Shown one piece after another: positions 20,601-32,384 of a stretch of DNA of 64,000 bases. How positions within the stretch are numbered: the stretch's first letter is position 1; every line of letters begins with the position of its first letter. Position numbers and translations under genes: made by a program. The notes beneath the pieces are model-generated. The model did not search any database and was not told the DNA's origin. It saw nothing but the letters and a program-made list of their open reading frames with translations. The stretch covers positions 6,996,937-7,060,936 of the forward strand of contig CM069436.1 of NCBI GenBank assembly GCA_035610365.1. Direction: 5' to 3'. The stretch comes from Aquatica leii. Its lineage: Eukaryota; Arthropoda; Insecta; Coleoptera; Lampyridae.

Positions 20601-22085
20601 GCTGCGTCTATGTCTATGTTGTGCCTTTTTTAACTAGTGCGTCCGCCATTAGATTTCCATTTGCACTTTGGTCTCTTGGTATTTAGACTAGCTGAATTTG
20701 TTGACGAGTTGTAAATGTCTCCAGACTGTTTATGCATGTCGTAATCAGTTTGGATTTTTATGACTGACGACCTAGCGCTACTTGACTGTCGGGCATGATC
20801 GATATCGGACCGTTTGCGTATGATCTCGAGCCGATAACGTTTTTGACACACCAGTCGATAGCGGCAGTTTCAGCTTGAAAAGCGGACGATATTTACCCAA
20901 GGTCAGCAAAAATATATTCCCGCAGTATCGTTGCGATTTTTGGTTCCATCTGTGTACCAGATAGTTTTTTTAACTGCGCCCGGGTAAACGTTAAACTCGT
21001 CTCGTGACATCACGTTAAATATCCTTACGAGGGGATAATATTTTGTCGGATCTCGTAGTTAAGGTTGTTTTTTTACGCAGCACGTTGTATATACCCGTTT
21101 TGTATTTCTCGGTAATTGACGCGTGTTCCTTAATCTGCAACATGTATGCTGCTAGTCTTGCTTTCATGGTTACGTTAATGCTGGAAGTGAAAGTAATGCT
21201 TCCATGACTGCTGTAGGCGTGGTTCGCATCGCTTCTGTTATCAGCAGACATGCAATTCTCTGCACTTTGTCTAGCTTGGAAGCTCTCACTCTAGACAAGC
21301 GTACCCTATGTGATGATGGGTTTTGTCACCACAGTATAAACCATTTGGTCGTTGTGGGTTTCAATCTTTGTGTGATTTACCATCCGTTTGGTTGCATTAA
21401 GAACCTTGATTACCTTCGTTGTAATTTTGTCTGGATAATCGTTGAAGGCCAGTCTGGTATCAAGAATAAGTCTCAGATATTTGACTTCTTTTGTCATCGA
21501 GAGCGTGACTCGGTACATTGTAAGTAGTTTTATGTAGTTCGTTTGGTAAACGCAAGCATTGCCGTCTTGGATGGTTTCACTAATAGTCCTTTTCCATCAT
21601 TTTTTGATGATGTTTAGTGCACTCTGCATTATGTTAGATACAGTTGCCACAGACTTCCAGTTTGTAATAATGGTGAGATCGCCGGCGTATCCTGAAGCGA
21701 ATATCCTTTCGTCTTCTAGTTCTTATAGTGGGTCGTCCATGCCGAGGCACTACATAAGGGGTGACGGCACTCCGCATTGAGGGCACCCGCCAGCTACCTT
21801 GGCTCCTACAATGCTATCGTACAAAGTAGCTGTTACCGTCCGATTCCTGAGCATTGACTTGACCTAGTTTTGCACTAAAAGTGTGATGCCTTTTTTCGTT
21901 ATGCAATGGAGGTGATGTAGTATTGCCAACTGCTTCTTCAATATCTAGAAAAGCATCCAATGCAATATCATTATATTGCATTGCATTTTCGCATCTGCTT
22001 ACTAGTTGATAAGTTGCTAGCTCACAAGATTTTTGGGATTGGTATGCATACTGGCTTCGGTCCAGAGGCGCCCCGTACATACCTA
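20600..22085 (-). mobile_element. RNase H-bearing LINE remnant
   Basis: Minus-strand order: RT fingers (22080-21814: LDRSQYAYQSQKSCELATYQL; IALDAFLDIEEAVGNT), RT palm near 21690 where the expected YADD reads YAGD, thumb (21518-21306: TKEVKYLRLILDTRLAFNDY; LNATKRMVNHT), a connection region (21251-21015: ITFTSSINVTMKARLAAYML) and an RNase H-like tail (20851-20630: MPDSQ with a downstream GNLMADALVKK-like end). RT plus RNase H suggests LOA, R1 or I-type LINEs. Frames change repeatedly, and the catalytic Asp to Gly change adds to the evidence that it is dead. Confidence 0.75.
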
Positions 22086-22089
22086 TAGA

Positions 22090-22940
22090 CTACTATTTTA
22101 AGTAGTTTTAAGATGACGGAAGTCAAGCTGAACGATCTGTAGGATTTTGGATTTTTTTTACAGGAGGTGGAAATCTTTTATTAGCACATACTACCAGAGT
22201 AGTGAGGAAGTCATCCGTCCGCTCTTGTCTTGGCTCTACATCCGGTAGACCTTTTCGGGCATTACTTCAGGCGACGAAGGTTTTGTTCACTCGTTTTTGA
22301 TCCTCCTTTTTCCTCTTCTACTTTTTCTTTCATAATTTTCGAAATCTTTCGGTTGATTTTTTTCTCATTTCTCATCCCTTACCAACTTACTAAAGTTATC
22401 TGCCCCCAATCTTTTCTCCAATTCCATTTCTATCGTAGTCAAAACACTAGTAAAGCTGCGTATCGTGGCATCTTATCTACTATCGTATCCACAACCTGGA
22501 GACAGGTAGCTCAACCCGCGGGTACCCACAAGATGATAGTCATCCCTATATGTCGCTAACACAATCACATTGAAACTGAGCTTCTTCGGCACTACTCTTG
22601 TAGGCATAGCGAAGTCTTCTTGTTTTGAGAATGTTGTCTCTACACCGTCTGAAGCTGTTTGATACAAATGTAAACCTCTTTCATGATGAAGCCGTTGCTG
22701 AACTTTGTGCTGTGACAAGGTGTTTTTTTCATATATTTTCCCGAATTCTTGGCGATGAGTAACGTGCTTAGTTGTTTTGGTTCATACTAGTAATAATCCA
22801 AACGTGCATGAGTTTACGTACCGATATAGTTTAGGATTTACATAGGAATGAACGGTTTACTAATTTACTTAGGTTTGGGAGATTTATTTACATTAGTATT
22901 TTTGTATTTCTCAAAATTAATGACTAAAAACTTTTTGAAA
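22090..22940. other. Intron sequence, one short repeat
   Basis: Two open frames (22230-22559 plus, 22473-22718 minus) show no domains; the first is a Phe-rich low-complexity translation. The repeat arm at 22510-22575 lies inside both, which argues against coding. Confidence 0.45.
22510..22575 (-). repeat. Short repeat arm (foldback family), copy 2
   Basis: ggtacccacaagatgatagt, then ctatatgtcgctaacacaat and cacat: the reverse complement of the arm at 20500-20568 and of the outer arm at 30222-30290. Confidence 0.6.
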
Positions 22941-22944
22941 ATAG

Positions 22945-24036
22945 GAGCAGTAGCAGATTCAGAGAACACAGCACCGATAATCAACATTCAAACAAACACA
23001 TTTTATCGAGAAACAAAGACGATCACAGTCACCATAACGCCACGGATAATTTTAAAGTACCTGATAATCGTTACAGAAGACGAAGGAATTCGAGAGATAA
23101 AAACGCAAGTAGAGAGTCTAGTTTTGATAGAGGCACGAGTTCGCGTAACGAACCCGAAAATTGGAGAGAGGAAAATTTGCGCACTCGACGTAATTCCGAA
23201 AAAGAAGTCGAACCCAAAGAGTTAGACGTTAAAAAAGGCGGGATTATAACGCTGCCACCGAAAGATGTAAAATCGGTGAGCGTAGACTGGCCGAGATATC
23301 CCGAAATAAAAAAATCGCATGCTAGTCAGCAACAGAAAAGTTTGTTTGATCCAAGTAATCCTAGCAAGCCTATTATAGTTAAATCGAGCAGCGCTCGCAT
23401 GAGCGCGCCCGGCTTTTCCGAAAACTTAGAAAATTCGCCACCACAACTGCAGCAATACATCACAGACCAATACGGCAACGTTGGACCATCCTGGTATGAC
23501 GAAAACTCCGAAAGTTGGAAAATTTGTCATTCGGTTTCTCTCCTAAAACATATAAAACAAGCCGATTATGAACTACAGTGCATTAACAACTCGGGTTTAA
23601 TTCTGGTAAATTGGGAGATGGTAGTTAGGCTAAGGAGATATTTAATGGAGAGCTTGCAATATTTGTTGTGCAAAGATATAAAGTTTTGCCAGTCGGAAAA
23701 CGTCGAACAACATTTTTGGCGTGTTTTGTACCACAATATCATTGAAATGATGAGAAAAGCGATAGCCAACGAACCTGCCAATAAAAAACAGTACAAAGAA
23801 TTTCTTTTATCACTTATTGACGAAGGAACTAAATATTTCGAAGGGTTATTGGACCTCTTAGAGCAGACTTATAAATTTAGATTAAACGATTACTTGGGTT
23901 ATAACAACTTAGTGACGCAGAAGGGTTTGATTAAACTGGCTTTAATTTCGGCTCAGAAGATTTTCTTGTTTTTGGGGGACTTGGTCAGGTACAGGGAACA
24001 AGTTAATGAAACTTCTAACTATGGAAAGTGTAGACA
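22945..24036 (+). CDS. Smg6: Smg6 exon: linker and first helices of 14-3-3/TPR domain
   Basis: Acceptor tttgaaaatag|gagcag, donor gtagaca|gtaagt, phases 2 in and 2 out, 364 residues. It starts with an Arg/Ser/His/Asn-rich region (RSSSRFREH and RRRRNSRDK), then VDWPRYPEIKKS and SLFDPSNPSKPI, which parallels the conserved DPNNPxxKP stretch before the SMG6 helical domain. From about 23610 the folded domain begins: RLRRYLMESLQYLLCKDIKF, HFWRVLYHNIIEMMRKAI, LIDEGTKYFEGLLDLLEQTY, KFRLNDYL, LALISAQKIFLFLGDLVRYR and EQVNETSNYGK, all signature SMG6 helices. This fold binds phosphorylated UPF1 in SMG5/6/7. The frame opens well before the first ATG. Confidence 0.92.
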
Positions 24037-24088
24037 GTAAGTTTTTTTTTTGAATATGAGATTTATATTGATCTTTTTATGGTTGTAG

Positions 24089-24167
24089 ATGGTATATTAA
24101 GGCCCACGAAATCAACCCTAAGAATGGAAAACCGTACAATCAGTTAGCCGTTTTAGCAGTGTATGCG
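24089..24167 (+). CDS. Smg6: Smg6 exon, TPR-like helix
   Basis: Acceptor atggttgtag|atggta, donor tatgcg|gtgagt; the 52-bp intron before it is the smallest but one in the gene. One base completes a Gln codon, then 26 codons encode WYIKAHEINPKNGKPYNQLA and VLAVYA. This is one of the most conserved SMG6/EST1 segments (human WYLKAQ..PKNGRPYNQLALLAVY). Entry phase 2 and exit phase 0 fit the neighbours. Confidence 0.92.
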
Positions 24168-24169
24168 GT

Positions 24170-24592
24170 GAGTATTGTTAAGTTTAAAGTGTATTCTCTT
24201 GTTCTCACAAACTCTACAGTGTGTCTTTGCGTATCTGTACTCCTTTTTTAGTTTTGGAGCGCAGAAAGGTGCGGTTTTGATTATTTGGTTGCGGTTATTT
24301 ATCTGCGCTGATTGTATCGATTCTGTATAGAGGGTGTACGCGCATAACGGCGTCCTTTTGATTTTACGTTGTTTTCGAAGGACCTTGAATGTATTTGTTT
24401 TTATTAAAGAAACTTCTTCATTTAAACGCTGAGTATATATTTTAATGTTGAACGTACAACAACATAATAATGATGACAGACTAACTCCCAATCGGTCTTA
24501 ACAGTAACAATCACACCAAAATCCCCTAGCGGTACATGGGCTGCACTTGGCACAGGCCCGTACTTAATTAAAACGAACAAATAGGCCTAAAC
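24170..24592 (-). repeat. Probable BEL/Pao 3' LTR
   Basis: On the minus strand a polypurine tract (ctttcaaggccgggggca, 24594-24611) is followed directly by TGTTTAGGCC at 24593, the usual PPT-LTR junction. An AATAAA lies downstream on the minus strand (near 24400). The far end is not defined because the matching 5' LTR was not found. Confidence 0.55.
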
Positions 24593-24733
24593 ATGCCCCC
24601 GGCCTTGAAAGACTAGGCTTTCAATAACATCAAGCTTAAAGAGTATAATTACATAGATTGTGTATCTAAGCTAAATCTTAATTTCTAACACTTGAACTTG
24701 CGCTAACACTGCGAAGCTAAGTACAAATCATCA

Positions 24734-26383
24734 CTAAATGTCCAAAGGACAATATTTCGAAAAGGTATGACGAATAACACCGCCTCTAGTTGTTATGGAG
24801 GCCACACGAACGACTCCGTCGGCCCCTGGGTGTAATTTGACGATTCTTCCCAATTTCCAATGAAAGGGAGGTTGATTATCATCCTTAATCAGTACAAGAG
24901 TGTCGACTTGCAGTTGGGACTTGCTTGACTGCCATTTGGTTCTGCACTGGAGCTCAGATACGTACTCTTTATTCCATCTTTCCCAAAAATGCTGCTGTGC
25001 GGCTTGCACAGCTTAAAATGTCGAGAGTCGTGAAGTAGGAATTGTAGTGCAGTCATCCTCAGGTACAGACGTCAAGGTGCGTCCAATAACGAAGTGGGCA
25101 GGTGTTAAAGGGCTTAAATCATTCGGGTCAGGAGATAACGGAGTTAACGGACGGGAATTCTTCTATCTGACATAATAGGGTGGATAATTCCTCAAATGTT
25201 AAAATCAAGTTGCCGGCAACTCTCTTAAGATGATGCTTGACTGAACGGACACCGGCTTCCCACAGACCACTGAAATGTGGAGAGTGAGGAGGGATAAAAT
25301 GCCACGCAATTCCCTCGCGAGCGCTTGCTTCTAAAATTGATGTATTTTGCGCGGTGAGAAATTCACCTAGTTCTCTCAAGGCAGAATTTGCTCCAACAAA
25401 ATTGGTGCCGTTGTCAGAATGCATGCTTGGCGGTTTACCTCTACGAGCAACGAATCTCCGTAAACTCATTAAAACGGATTCTGTAGATAAGGTGGTGACT
25501 AATTCAAGATGAACTGCCTTTGTGACAAAGCAGACGAATAAGCTCAAGGAAGATTTGGACGTTTTACAGCCCCGACCCTTGCGGTCTTTAATTGCGAATG
25601 GACCTGCGTAATCTACCTCTACATTACTAAATGTGGGTCCAGGTTGAATGCGTGACGCTGGGAGAGATCCCATGATAGGATTGGTAGTTTTAGCTGAGAA
25701 TCTGACCTGATACAAGCGTGAACTATTTTCCTAGCTAGATTGCGACCATTAGTGATCCAATACTGTTCACGGACAATGGCAAGAAGTAATTGAGGTCGGG
25801 GGTGATTATGTTGTAAATGTGTGGATCTCATAATAATAGTCGAGAGATGGTGTTTATTAGAAATGATCGCAGGATGAATCTTGTTGAAGTCATAATTTGA
25901 ATTATGTAGCCTACCTCCCACACGAATAATACCACTAGATGAGTATAAGAAAGGGCGTAAATTACAGATCGTTTCTGAGGGCTTAGGATCCCGAGAACAA
26001 TTGAAAGCTTTAGGCTCATCTGCGAAAAATTCATTTTGCGATATTTTTATGATTTTGTTCATAGAAACTTGCAACTCTTCGCAAGACAGAGGACCATATC
26101 GTCTTGAAGAAAGCAAGATGCGACAGTTGTTGATAAAACGCAAACAATAAGCAGCCACAGTTATTAGCCTTTTGAGATTTGAAAATTTTGATATAGGAAA
26201 AGGATCGTTAAAAGACATGGTCGTATGATGACAAGTAATTTGCCCCTTTAGCTCTGGAAGCGTTGACGTAATTGAAGAATTTACGGAAGGCCATTTAGAT
26301 TCATCATCCTGCAACCATTGAGGCCCGTTCCACCATATGGGAGAATCGACTAGTTGACGTGGAAAAATACCTCTAGAGAGCAA
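24734..26383 (-). pseudogene. BEL/Pao integrase and C-terminal domain
   Basis: The first frame (25619-26383) holds LVDSPIWWNGPQWL, GIIRVGGRL and the HHCC-zinc region, whose second half is disrupted. The core (25128-25715) shows the DDE triad: VEVDYAGPF, MHSDNGTNFVGA and the Glu of GLWEAGVRSVKHHL. The last frame (24734-25009) is the family's terminal domain (WERWNKEYVSELQCRTKW; VLIKDD; WKLGRIVKLHPGADGVVRV). Three frame breaks make it inactive. Confidence 0.87.
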
Positions 26384-26447
26384 GTCCGCGGGGTTGGATT
26401 TACTCGGAATATGACGCCAAAGACAACTAGAAGTTAGTTCCTGAATA

Positions 26448-28220
26448 TCAGCAATTCGATTGGAAACAAATGTTTTTTGTGAGATTGGAAGGAGTACTCA
26501 ACCAACCAAGTACTATGGTAGAGTCAGTCCATAAGACAGATCGCATGAATTGAATATTCAGCGCCGTGTGGACACAAATGAAAAGTTTAGAAAGCAAGGT
26601 TGCAGCGCAAAGCCCCAACTTAGGAATCGTGAGCGGTTTCAGAGGCGAAACCTTCGACTTCGCACACAATATACTAACACGAACCGCGCCACTGCTATTA
26701 ACAGACCTTATCGACGCGTCGGAAAAACCATGCAATTCCACAGAAATCGTATTTGGGCACACAGCATGTCGTGGAATACGACAATCATTAAGGGTTGGAA
26801 GCTCATGACAAAACAAATTCCATTTATCAAGGATGTGCTTTGGAACGGGATCGTCCCAAGAAAGTCTCTCCAACCATAGCTGCTGAATCAGCATCTTGCC
26901 TAAAATTGTACAAGGAGCCAACAATCCAAGAGGGTCAAAGATTGGAGCAATACTTGAAAGTATGGCTCGCTTAGTCACAGCTGTAAAGGACGGAACCGAA
27001 ATTGAAAACATGAGATCATCAGTTTGGAATTGCCACAACAAACCTAAAGTGTGGGCATTTTCGTGGGAGCCAAATTCTTGTAAACCTGGATGAATATCAA
27101 CCACATTGATGTAGTCTAATACTTGAGGATCGTTGGAGATCCATTTACATAATTTAAAACCACCTCGCATGCACACAGCTTGAATGTTCCGACATAAGTC
27201 TCTAGCAGAATCTAATGAATCCGAACCAGTCAAAAGATCGTCCACGTAGAAATCTTTAATTACCTTAGAAATTTCGGGAAGAGAATCCCTGCAGTCGATT
27301 GCAAGTTGAAGTAGGCTACGACTGGCCAAGAAGGAAGCTGAGGCTGTACCATATGTTACAGTATTAAGATTGTATGTAGCAAGAGAAGATTGCGGCGATG
27401 GATGCCAAAGAATGCATTGTAACGGCCTTTGTAGAGGATCAATGAGCACCTGCCGATACATTTTTTCAATATCCGCAGATATGGCATAGGCAAATTTTCT
27501 GAACCGAATCAAGATGGAGAATAAGTCCTGTTGTATCACAGGTCCGACCATTTGTAAGTCGTTCAAGAAATAGTCAGTCGTGGATTGAACAGAGCCATCA
27601 AACACAACACGCAATTTCGAGCTTAGACTGTTTTCTTTCAACACGCCATGATGGGGCATATAAAAAGATTTTTCCGAAGGACTAACAACAATCTTTGTCA
27701 TGTGTCCAAGTCGCTCGTGTTCGTCCATGAATGAAGTGTAAAGTTTACGCAGAGTGTCATTAGATTGCAATCGTTTCTCCAAAGAGAAAAAGCGCTTGGT
27801 AGCCACTTGCAATGAGTCGCTTAAAAGAGATGGCGATTGCTTAAAAGGAATTTGTACAATAAAACGACCATCAGGAACACGTTTACAACTTTGCACGAAA
27901 TGTGTTTAGCAGATATTCTCTTCCTGTGAATAGACCTTTTCCACAGGATATTGTTCGACTTCCCAAAATTTTGACAGTTGAAAATCCACATCGTCCGACC
28001 GAGAAAGATGGCACATAATATGTTTATTTTTGCTATCAGGAATAAGACCACTAATCACCCAACCAAGGTGGGTGTTTTGAATAGTAGGAAGATGCGGACG
28101 AACATGAATCTGACCTTCGCAAAGAAGGCCCCAAAATTCGGAAGAACCTATAAGCATGTCTTTCTCGCCAGGCTTGTCATAGAGAGGATCTGACAGATGA
28201 ATGTCCTCGGGAATTTGCAC
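26448..28220 (-). pseudogene. BEL/Pao reverse transcriptase and RNase H
   Basis: The linker 27906-28220 has IGSSEFWGLLCEG and NTHLGWVISG, characteristic of BEL elements. One in-frame TAA (27906-27908) precedes the RT frame: HHGVLKENSLSSKLRVVFDG, then YAISADIEKMYRQVLIDP and the catalytic YVDD in KDFYVDDLLTGSD (near 27250). RNase H follows from ISVELHGFSDAS (near 26750) to LWTDSTIVLGWL (near 26525). The frame then breaks before the integrase. Catalytic residues are intact, so decay is recent or mild. Confidence 0.88.
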
Positions 28221-29771
28221 GTGTTCACACGAAAACCAGGCAAGGTGTTAGTAATTCTATCAATTAATAAGCAAAAAAGATTGACTGTAAAGGAGGAGTG
28301 ATGGGCTTGAATTTGTAAATCACACCTTGAATTGACTTGAGTATTGGTTGTGGACAACCCAGTCACACTAACGTTGACTGCTTTGACTGGAAGGTTAAGT
28401 TTCTTGCACATATTAGAGGTGATAAAGCTAGACTGAGATCCAGAGTCGAGTAGAATACGAACCGGAAAAGGATTTCCCTCACAATTCACAATGTTTGTCC
28501 TAGCTGTAGGTAACAGAACCTGAACAGTATTTGAAGCGAATGCCGAAATGGATTGGCTACTTGAAGTTGCCATCTCTGGAAGCGAGGGCGAAGTAACATT
28601 AGGCTCTTTGTGTAGCAATGTATGGTGCTTTCGCTTACACGTACGACAATTGAATTTTGATGAACATTGTGGCATTGCGTGACCTTTGCTAAGACAGTTA
28701 AAGCAGGCATGCAACTCTTTAACCCTTGAAAGCCTATCTGGAACATAAAGCTGGTGAAAATCTGGACAAGCATATAAATTGTGAGCACCTTTGCACAACA
28801 CAGAATATAGAGTGTGACCAACAAAAGCTCTAGAAGTGACCTTAACCCTCACTGGAACTTGCTTATCTCGTTTTAAATTTAGAGTATCAAGTAGATCTGC
28901 GGTACTCTTTAGAAATCCTTTAAAATCCTCAAGTGTGGGTAGAATAGCTGCCTTGTTACTTTTGAGTATTTCCCACTCCCTTGCTGTGTGAGGGTCGAGT
29001 TTGACAGCCATCAAGTGAATTATAAGTGTATCAAACAGACCTTCCGTTTCTGAAATCGACTTCAGTGCATTGACATACTTGAATAACATGTCATGAAGGT
29101 GACGAATCGTCTTCCCAGATTCTTGGTTGAGAGATTCAAGATTTAATAGTGCCTTTATATGGTTGTAAACCAACATTCGAGAGTTATTATAACGCTCACA
29201 AAGAGTGTCCCAAGCCAATGGATAATTTTCTTTTGCTTATTGTAAGCAACGCGTCACAACTTAAGGAGGCACGTAGATAATGAAACTTTTGTATGGAAGT
29301 AATTGAATCATTCTCATGAATAAGACTTTTGTACAAGTCTCTGTATTCTAAGCAAGATTCAATCTGGCCTGAGAATTTTGGAAGATTGATAACAGGAAGC
29401 TCGATAGAATTATTGCTGTTAATTGGGTTTTGAAGCCCATTTGGATCGCTCAAACCAGTCGGTGTAGGTATACCTTCGGTTCTTGAAGGAGAAAGTTGAC
29501 TCGACAAATATTCTGCTGTCGCAATTGAGTCATAATAAGAATTTGTGAATTCTTCTTGGACGATAACCTCATCTGACACATTTTCAGATTGAGCTTGAAT
29601 TTGCATTTGTATGTCCAGAAATTGTGACAATAAAGGAGTTGCAGCAGTCAATCTTCTTTGTCTTTCGAATATAGTTTTGGCTGGATTAGCCAATGAGGAA
29701 ATTGTAAATTGAGATTCCACCTTTGACACGAATCCCACAAAAATGTTTAGAGGCTTACCCTCAATCGACAA
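28148..29771 (-). pseudogene. BEL/Pao gag and protease
   Basis: Two overlapping frames. The upstream frame has ELPVINLPKFSGQIESCLEY and an F-x-x-L-x-x-x-L-x-x-x-A block of BEL Gag. The downstream frame continues with AWDTLCERYNNSRMLVYNHI and a zinc knuckle CFNCLSKGHAMPQC plus CRTCKRKHHTLLH. The protease active site is ILLDSGSQSSFI (DSG) around 28440. A frameshift near 29210 separates the two parts. In the family, Gag packages RNA and the protease processes Gag-Pol. Confidence 0.85.
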
Positions 29772-29794
29772 CAGCTAATCTACCGAGAACTTTC

Positions 29795-30220
29795 TTTGAC
29801 TGTCACAAATAAAGTTTTGTATGGAACACATATTCGGTTAGCTGCCAATTTTATTGTCCAGCAACCAGTGACAGCGCAATCGGATATACCAAATTTTCTC
29901 ACTAAACTACGAGAAGCAATTAGCGTCGTTCCCTCCTCTTACGTAAACACCATGCCAAGCCGAAAATATTCGTCTTATTATTTCTTCGCATTCTTACTAC
30001 GCTTCCTGTTACCGCAGCAACTTTAGAGATGATATTTTCAACGCTGTGACGGAAAAATGGCGTTTAAGCACATCTGGATTTCAAGCATATGCTGCGCCGT
30101 TTACGATCGAGAACCTTACTAATCATTGCGTATTTTAAGTCGTTACAACCCGAATATCAGTTGTATATTAAAAGTGAAGCCAAAGTTAACCATTTGTACC
30201 GTAGGCAAAGTATATATATA
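29795..30220. other. Unassigned intron sequence
   Basis: Open frames at 29796-30026 and 30089-30292 have no motif I recognise. This is where a BEL 5' LTR would be expected, but the sequence does not resemble the 3' LTR. Confidence 0.35.
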
Positions 30221-30221
30221 T

Positions 30222-30365
30222 TTTGTGTTAGCGACATATGTGATGATTACCGCCTTTGGGTATCTCATAAACTACTATTAGTATACATATAGTTTCCTTT
30301 AACAGTAGTGGTAATAGTACCCACAAGATTGTTACCATTACTATATGTCGTTAACCAATCACATA
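30222..30365. repeat. Foldback element, copy 3
   Basis: The left arm tgtgttagcgacatatgtga to aactactattag is mirrored by the right arm (reverse complement tgtgattggttaacgacata, with aacaatcttgtgggtac). About 60-70 bp imperfect arms flank a short centre. The arms match the single arms at 20500-20568 and 22510-22575, so it is a small inverted-repeat transposon family (MITE-like). Confidence 0.65.
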
Positions 30366-30574
30366 GCAATATTTTGCCTACCCAGCAAATGGCCGATTTT
30401 GGCCCACTGGTAGTTCTGTTGTCAATCTGAGAGAAGTTGGAGATGTAGGGTTTGTCTTAGAAAGCGGGAATCCGACACTACTCCTAGGTTTTGCCAATTA
30501 TTTTTCTGTTATTGACTTTTTTTTTCATTGATAACGTATTATACGTAAAAATTAATATAATTTTTTTGTTACAG

Positions 30575-30685
30575 CGTAGAAAATTAGATGCCGTCTACTA
30601 CTACATGAGAAGTTTAATGTCGTCGAACCCAGTTCCTTCGGCTAAAGAGTATTTAGCTTCACTTTTTGACGAGAATGCAAGAAAG
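30575..30685 (+). CDS. Smg6: Smg6 exon, YYYMRSL motif
   Basis: Acceptor tttttttgttacag|cgtaga, donor gcaagaaag|gtaagc, phase 0 at both ends, 37 codons: RRKLDAVYYYMRSLMSSNP, then an A-K-E-x-L-x-S-L-F-x-E block. This is nearly identical to the human SMG6 segment and is shared by the EST1 family. It completes the TPR-like helices begun in the previous exon, 6.4 kb upstream. Confidence 0.93.
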
Positions 30686-31140
30686 GTAAGCTGGTTATAA
30701 ATTTTTAAATTTCGTTATGTTTGGATATTTTTTAAAATTGTTAACTGTTAGTGTACACGCTCGTTTTCATTCACTTGTTTTCCATTTCGTATTTTAAATC
30801 GACTTGAACCATTTCATTGCTTTTAGTGGTATACTACAATTGTTTCTGATTCTGTTCCGAGGATGTTTTACTTACTACCTTAGTTTATGTTTTATTTATA
30901 TCTCATTTATATCTTTTAAAAGTGAGAAGGGTCTTCGAGTCTTCTGTAACATTGTACACTCACCGCCAAATATTTCAACCAATGGTCACAACTCAAACAC
31001 CAAAACAAACGGACTTGCCAAAATTAACTAATCAACCCTAACAAACTATACCAAAGCAACAACTTAGATACGATACATCACCACATTTAATCCCACAGCA
31101 ATTAAATAGTAACACATTGCAATCAATTGGGATCAATATG
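30686..31140. other. Intron sequence without recognised features
   Basis: AT-rich intron start. Nothing recognised apart from chance frames. Confidence 0.4.
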
Positions 31141-31600
31141 TGCCAGAGAGCATAGCAGCAAAATAGACAGACTTGTCCATTCACCTAAAATCTGTCGAAG
31201 ATATTAAAATCCCTAGATGGATCAACTTTACCGAAATTAAAATATCCTTCGTACTTCATGGCTTCTGCGATGCATCAGAAAGAGCTTATGGATCAGCCAT
31301 ATATGCAACAACAATCAACATAACACAAGAAACACAGAAAACGCTGCTGGTAGCAAAATCAAAGGTTGCTTCAACAAGATTCTGGGTAACCTAATGAAGA
31401 GAGCAACCACAGCCGTAGGCTTTTGCAAGATCTCTATCTACAACTGGACTAACTCAATGATTGTCGTAGATTGGTTAAAGGGCAATTCCTCAAGGTGGAA
31501 AAGTTGGAACCATGCGCTCTCCGAAGACAACTCATCTTCAAAAATAAGGAACCACACACTCTGGTTGATCGGTTCCAGTTGGTTTTAGAAATATTTGAGT
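31140..31600 (+). pseudogene. BEL/Pao RNase H fragment
   Basis: IPRWINFTEIKISFVLHGFC, then DASERAYGSAIYATT and LLVAKSKVAS: the linker and first strands of BEL/Pao RNase H (HGFCDAS). The adjoining frame (31394-31588) carries KRATTAVGFCKISIYNWTNS and IVVDWLKG, the continuing RNase H after an indel. It is on the opposite strand to, and different in sequence from, the large BEL copy, so it is an independent insertion. Confidence 0.75.
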
Positions 31601-32380
31601 ATACTAATATTTGTTAAGATATCTTAAGTCGTCCAAAGTTATCCAAGACAAAACAAAATTGCCGTGAAAATATAGATTCTAATTGGTTAGCGAATTTTAA
31701 GTTTCTTTTATCTTTTTATTTCTACTCGAATACCTCATTTGTAACGAGCGATTGTTTAAGTGTTTATATTTCCGTTTCGTCTATGAAATATGCAGGGAAA
31801 TAATCAAGCAAATGGATCTGGATGACTTGTATTTTGAATCGCTTATTGTGTTCTTATTTTCCTCATTTAGTATTATCTTTGAAGTTCCCCTTTCGCATTG
31901 CGTCGTTTCTTTTGTTTCCAAGTTTCCCTTCTTTCTATTTATCGATTTTGGAGTTTACATTAATGTTAATACATTATTTGGATTATAAAGTGACGAGATA
32001 AATAAGTCTGGAACAAATTTATAATTTCCACGTTTGATAAAATCGCTCGCACAAAATCTTTTGTTTTTAAAATGTCATCCTCTGAGATTAGAACATGGTG
32101 TGAGACGATATCGAATGTCATTTTTTAAAAATGGAAACCATTTTTTGGAGATAATTTTTTACTACGCCGTATATACTTTTTTTAAGACTATGACATGCAT
32201 TCTAGAAAATAACAAATTGTGTTCGGAAAATGTTTAAAAAACAAAGTAAGGAACAAACAACAATTTTTAACGCACTAACCAACGCAGATCTTCAAATAGT
32301 GCTCAATTTGTTGATAAAAAAGGTAAAAGTTTGAATTCAAATTTTGTCGGATCGGCAACGGACAGGACATCCAAAATTTA
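31600..32380. other. Intron sequence without recognised features
   Basis: AT-rich; several short Phe-rich frames with no motif. Confidence 0.4.
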
Positions 32381-32384
32381 AGTC

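Larger units (their letters stand above)
24170..29790 (-). mobile_element. BEL/Pao LTR retrotransposon, antisense in Smg6 intron
   Basis: An almost complete internal region on the minus strand: gag with zinc knuckle, protease, RT, RNase H, integrase and the C-terminal domain, ending in a polypurine tract and one LTR. Stops and frameshifts break the single large polyprotein into seven open pieces. No 5' LTR resembling the 3' one is visible above 29790, so the copy is 5'-truncated. It occupies most of the 6.4-kb intron between Smg6 exons 24089-24167 and 30575-30685. Confidence 0.88.

Noticed and set aside
26550-28193. Plus-strand frames opposite BEL/Pao pol
   Set aside because: No motifs; complementary to well-identified RT and RNase H.
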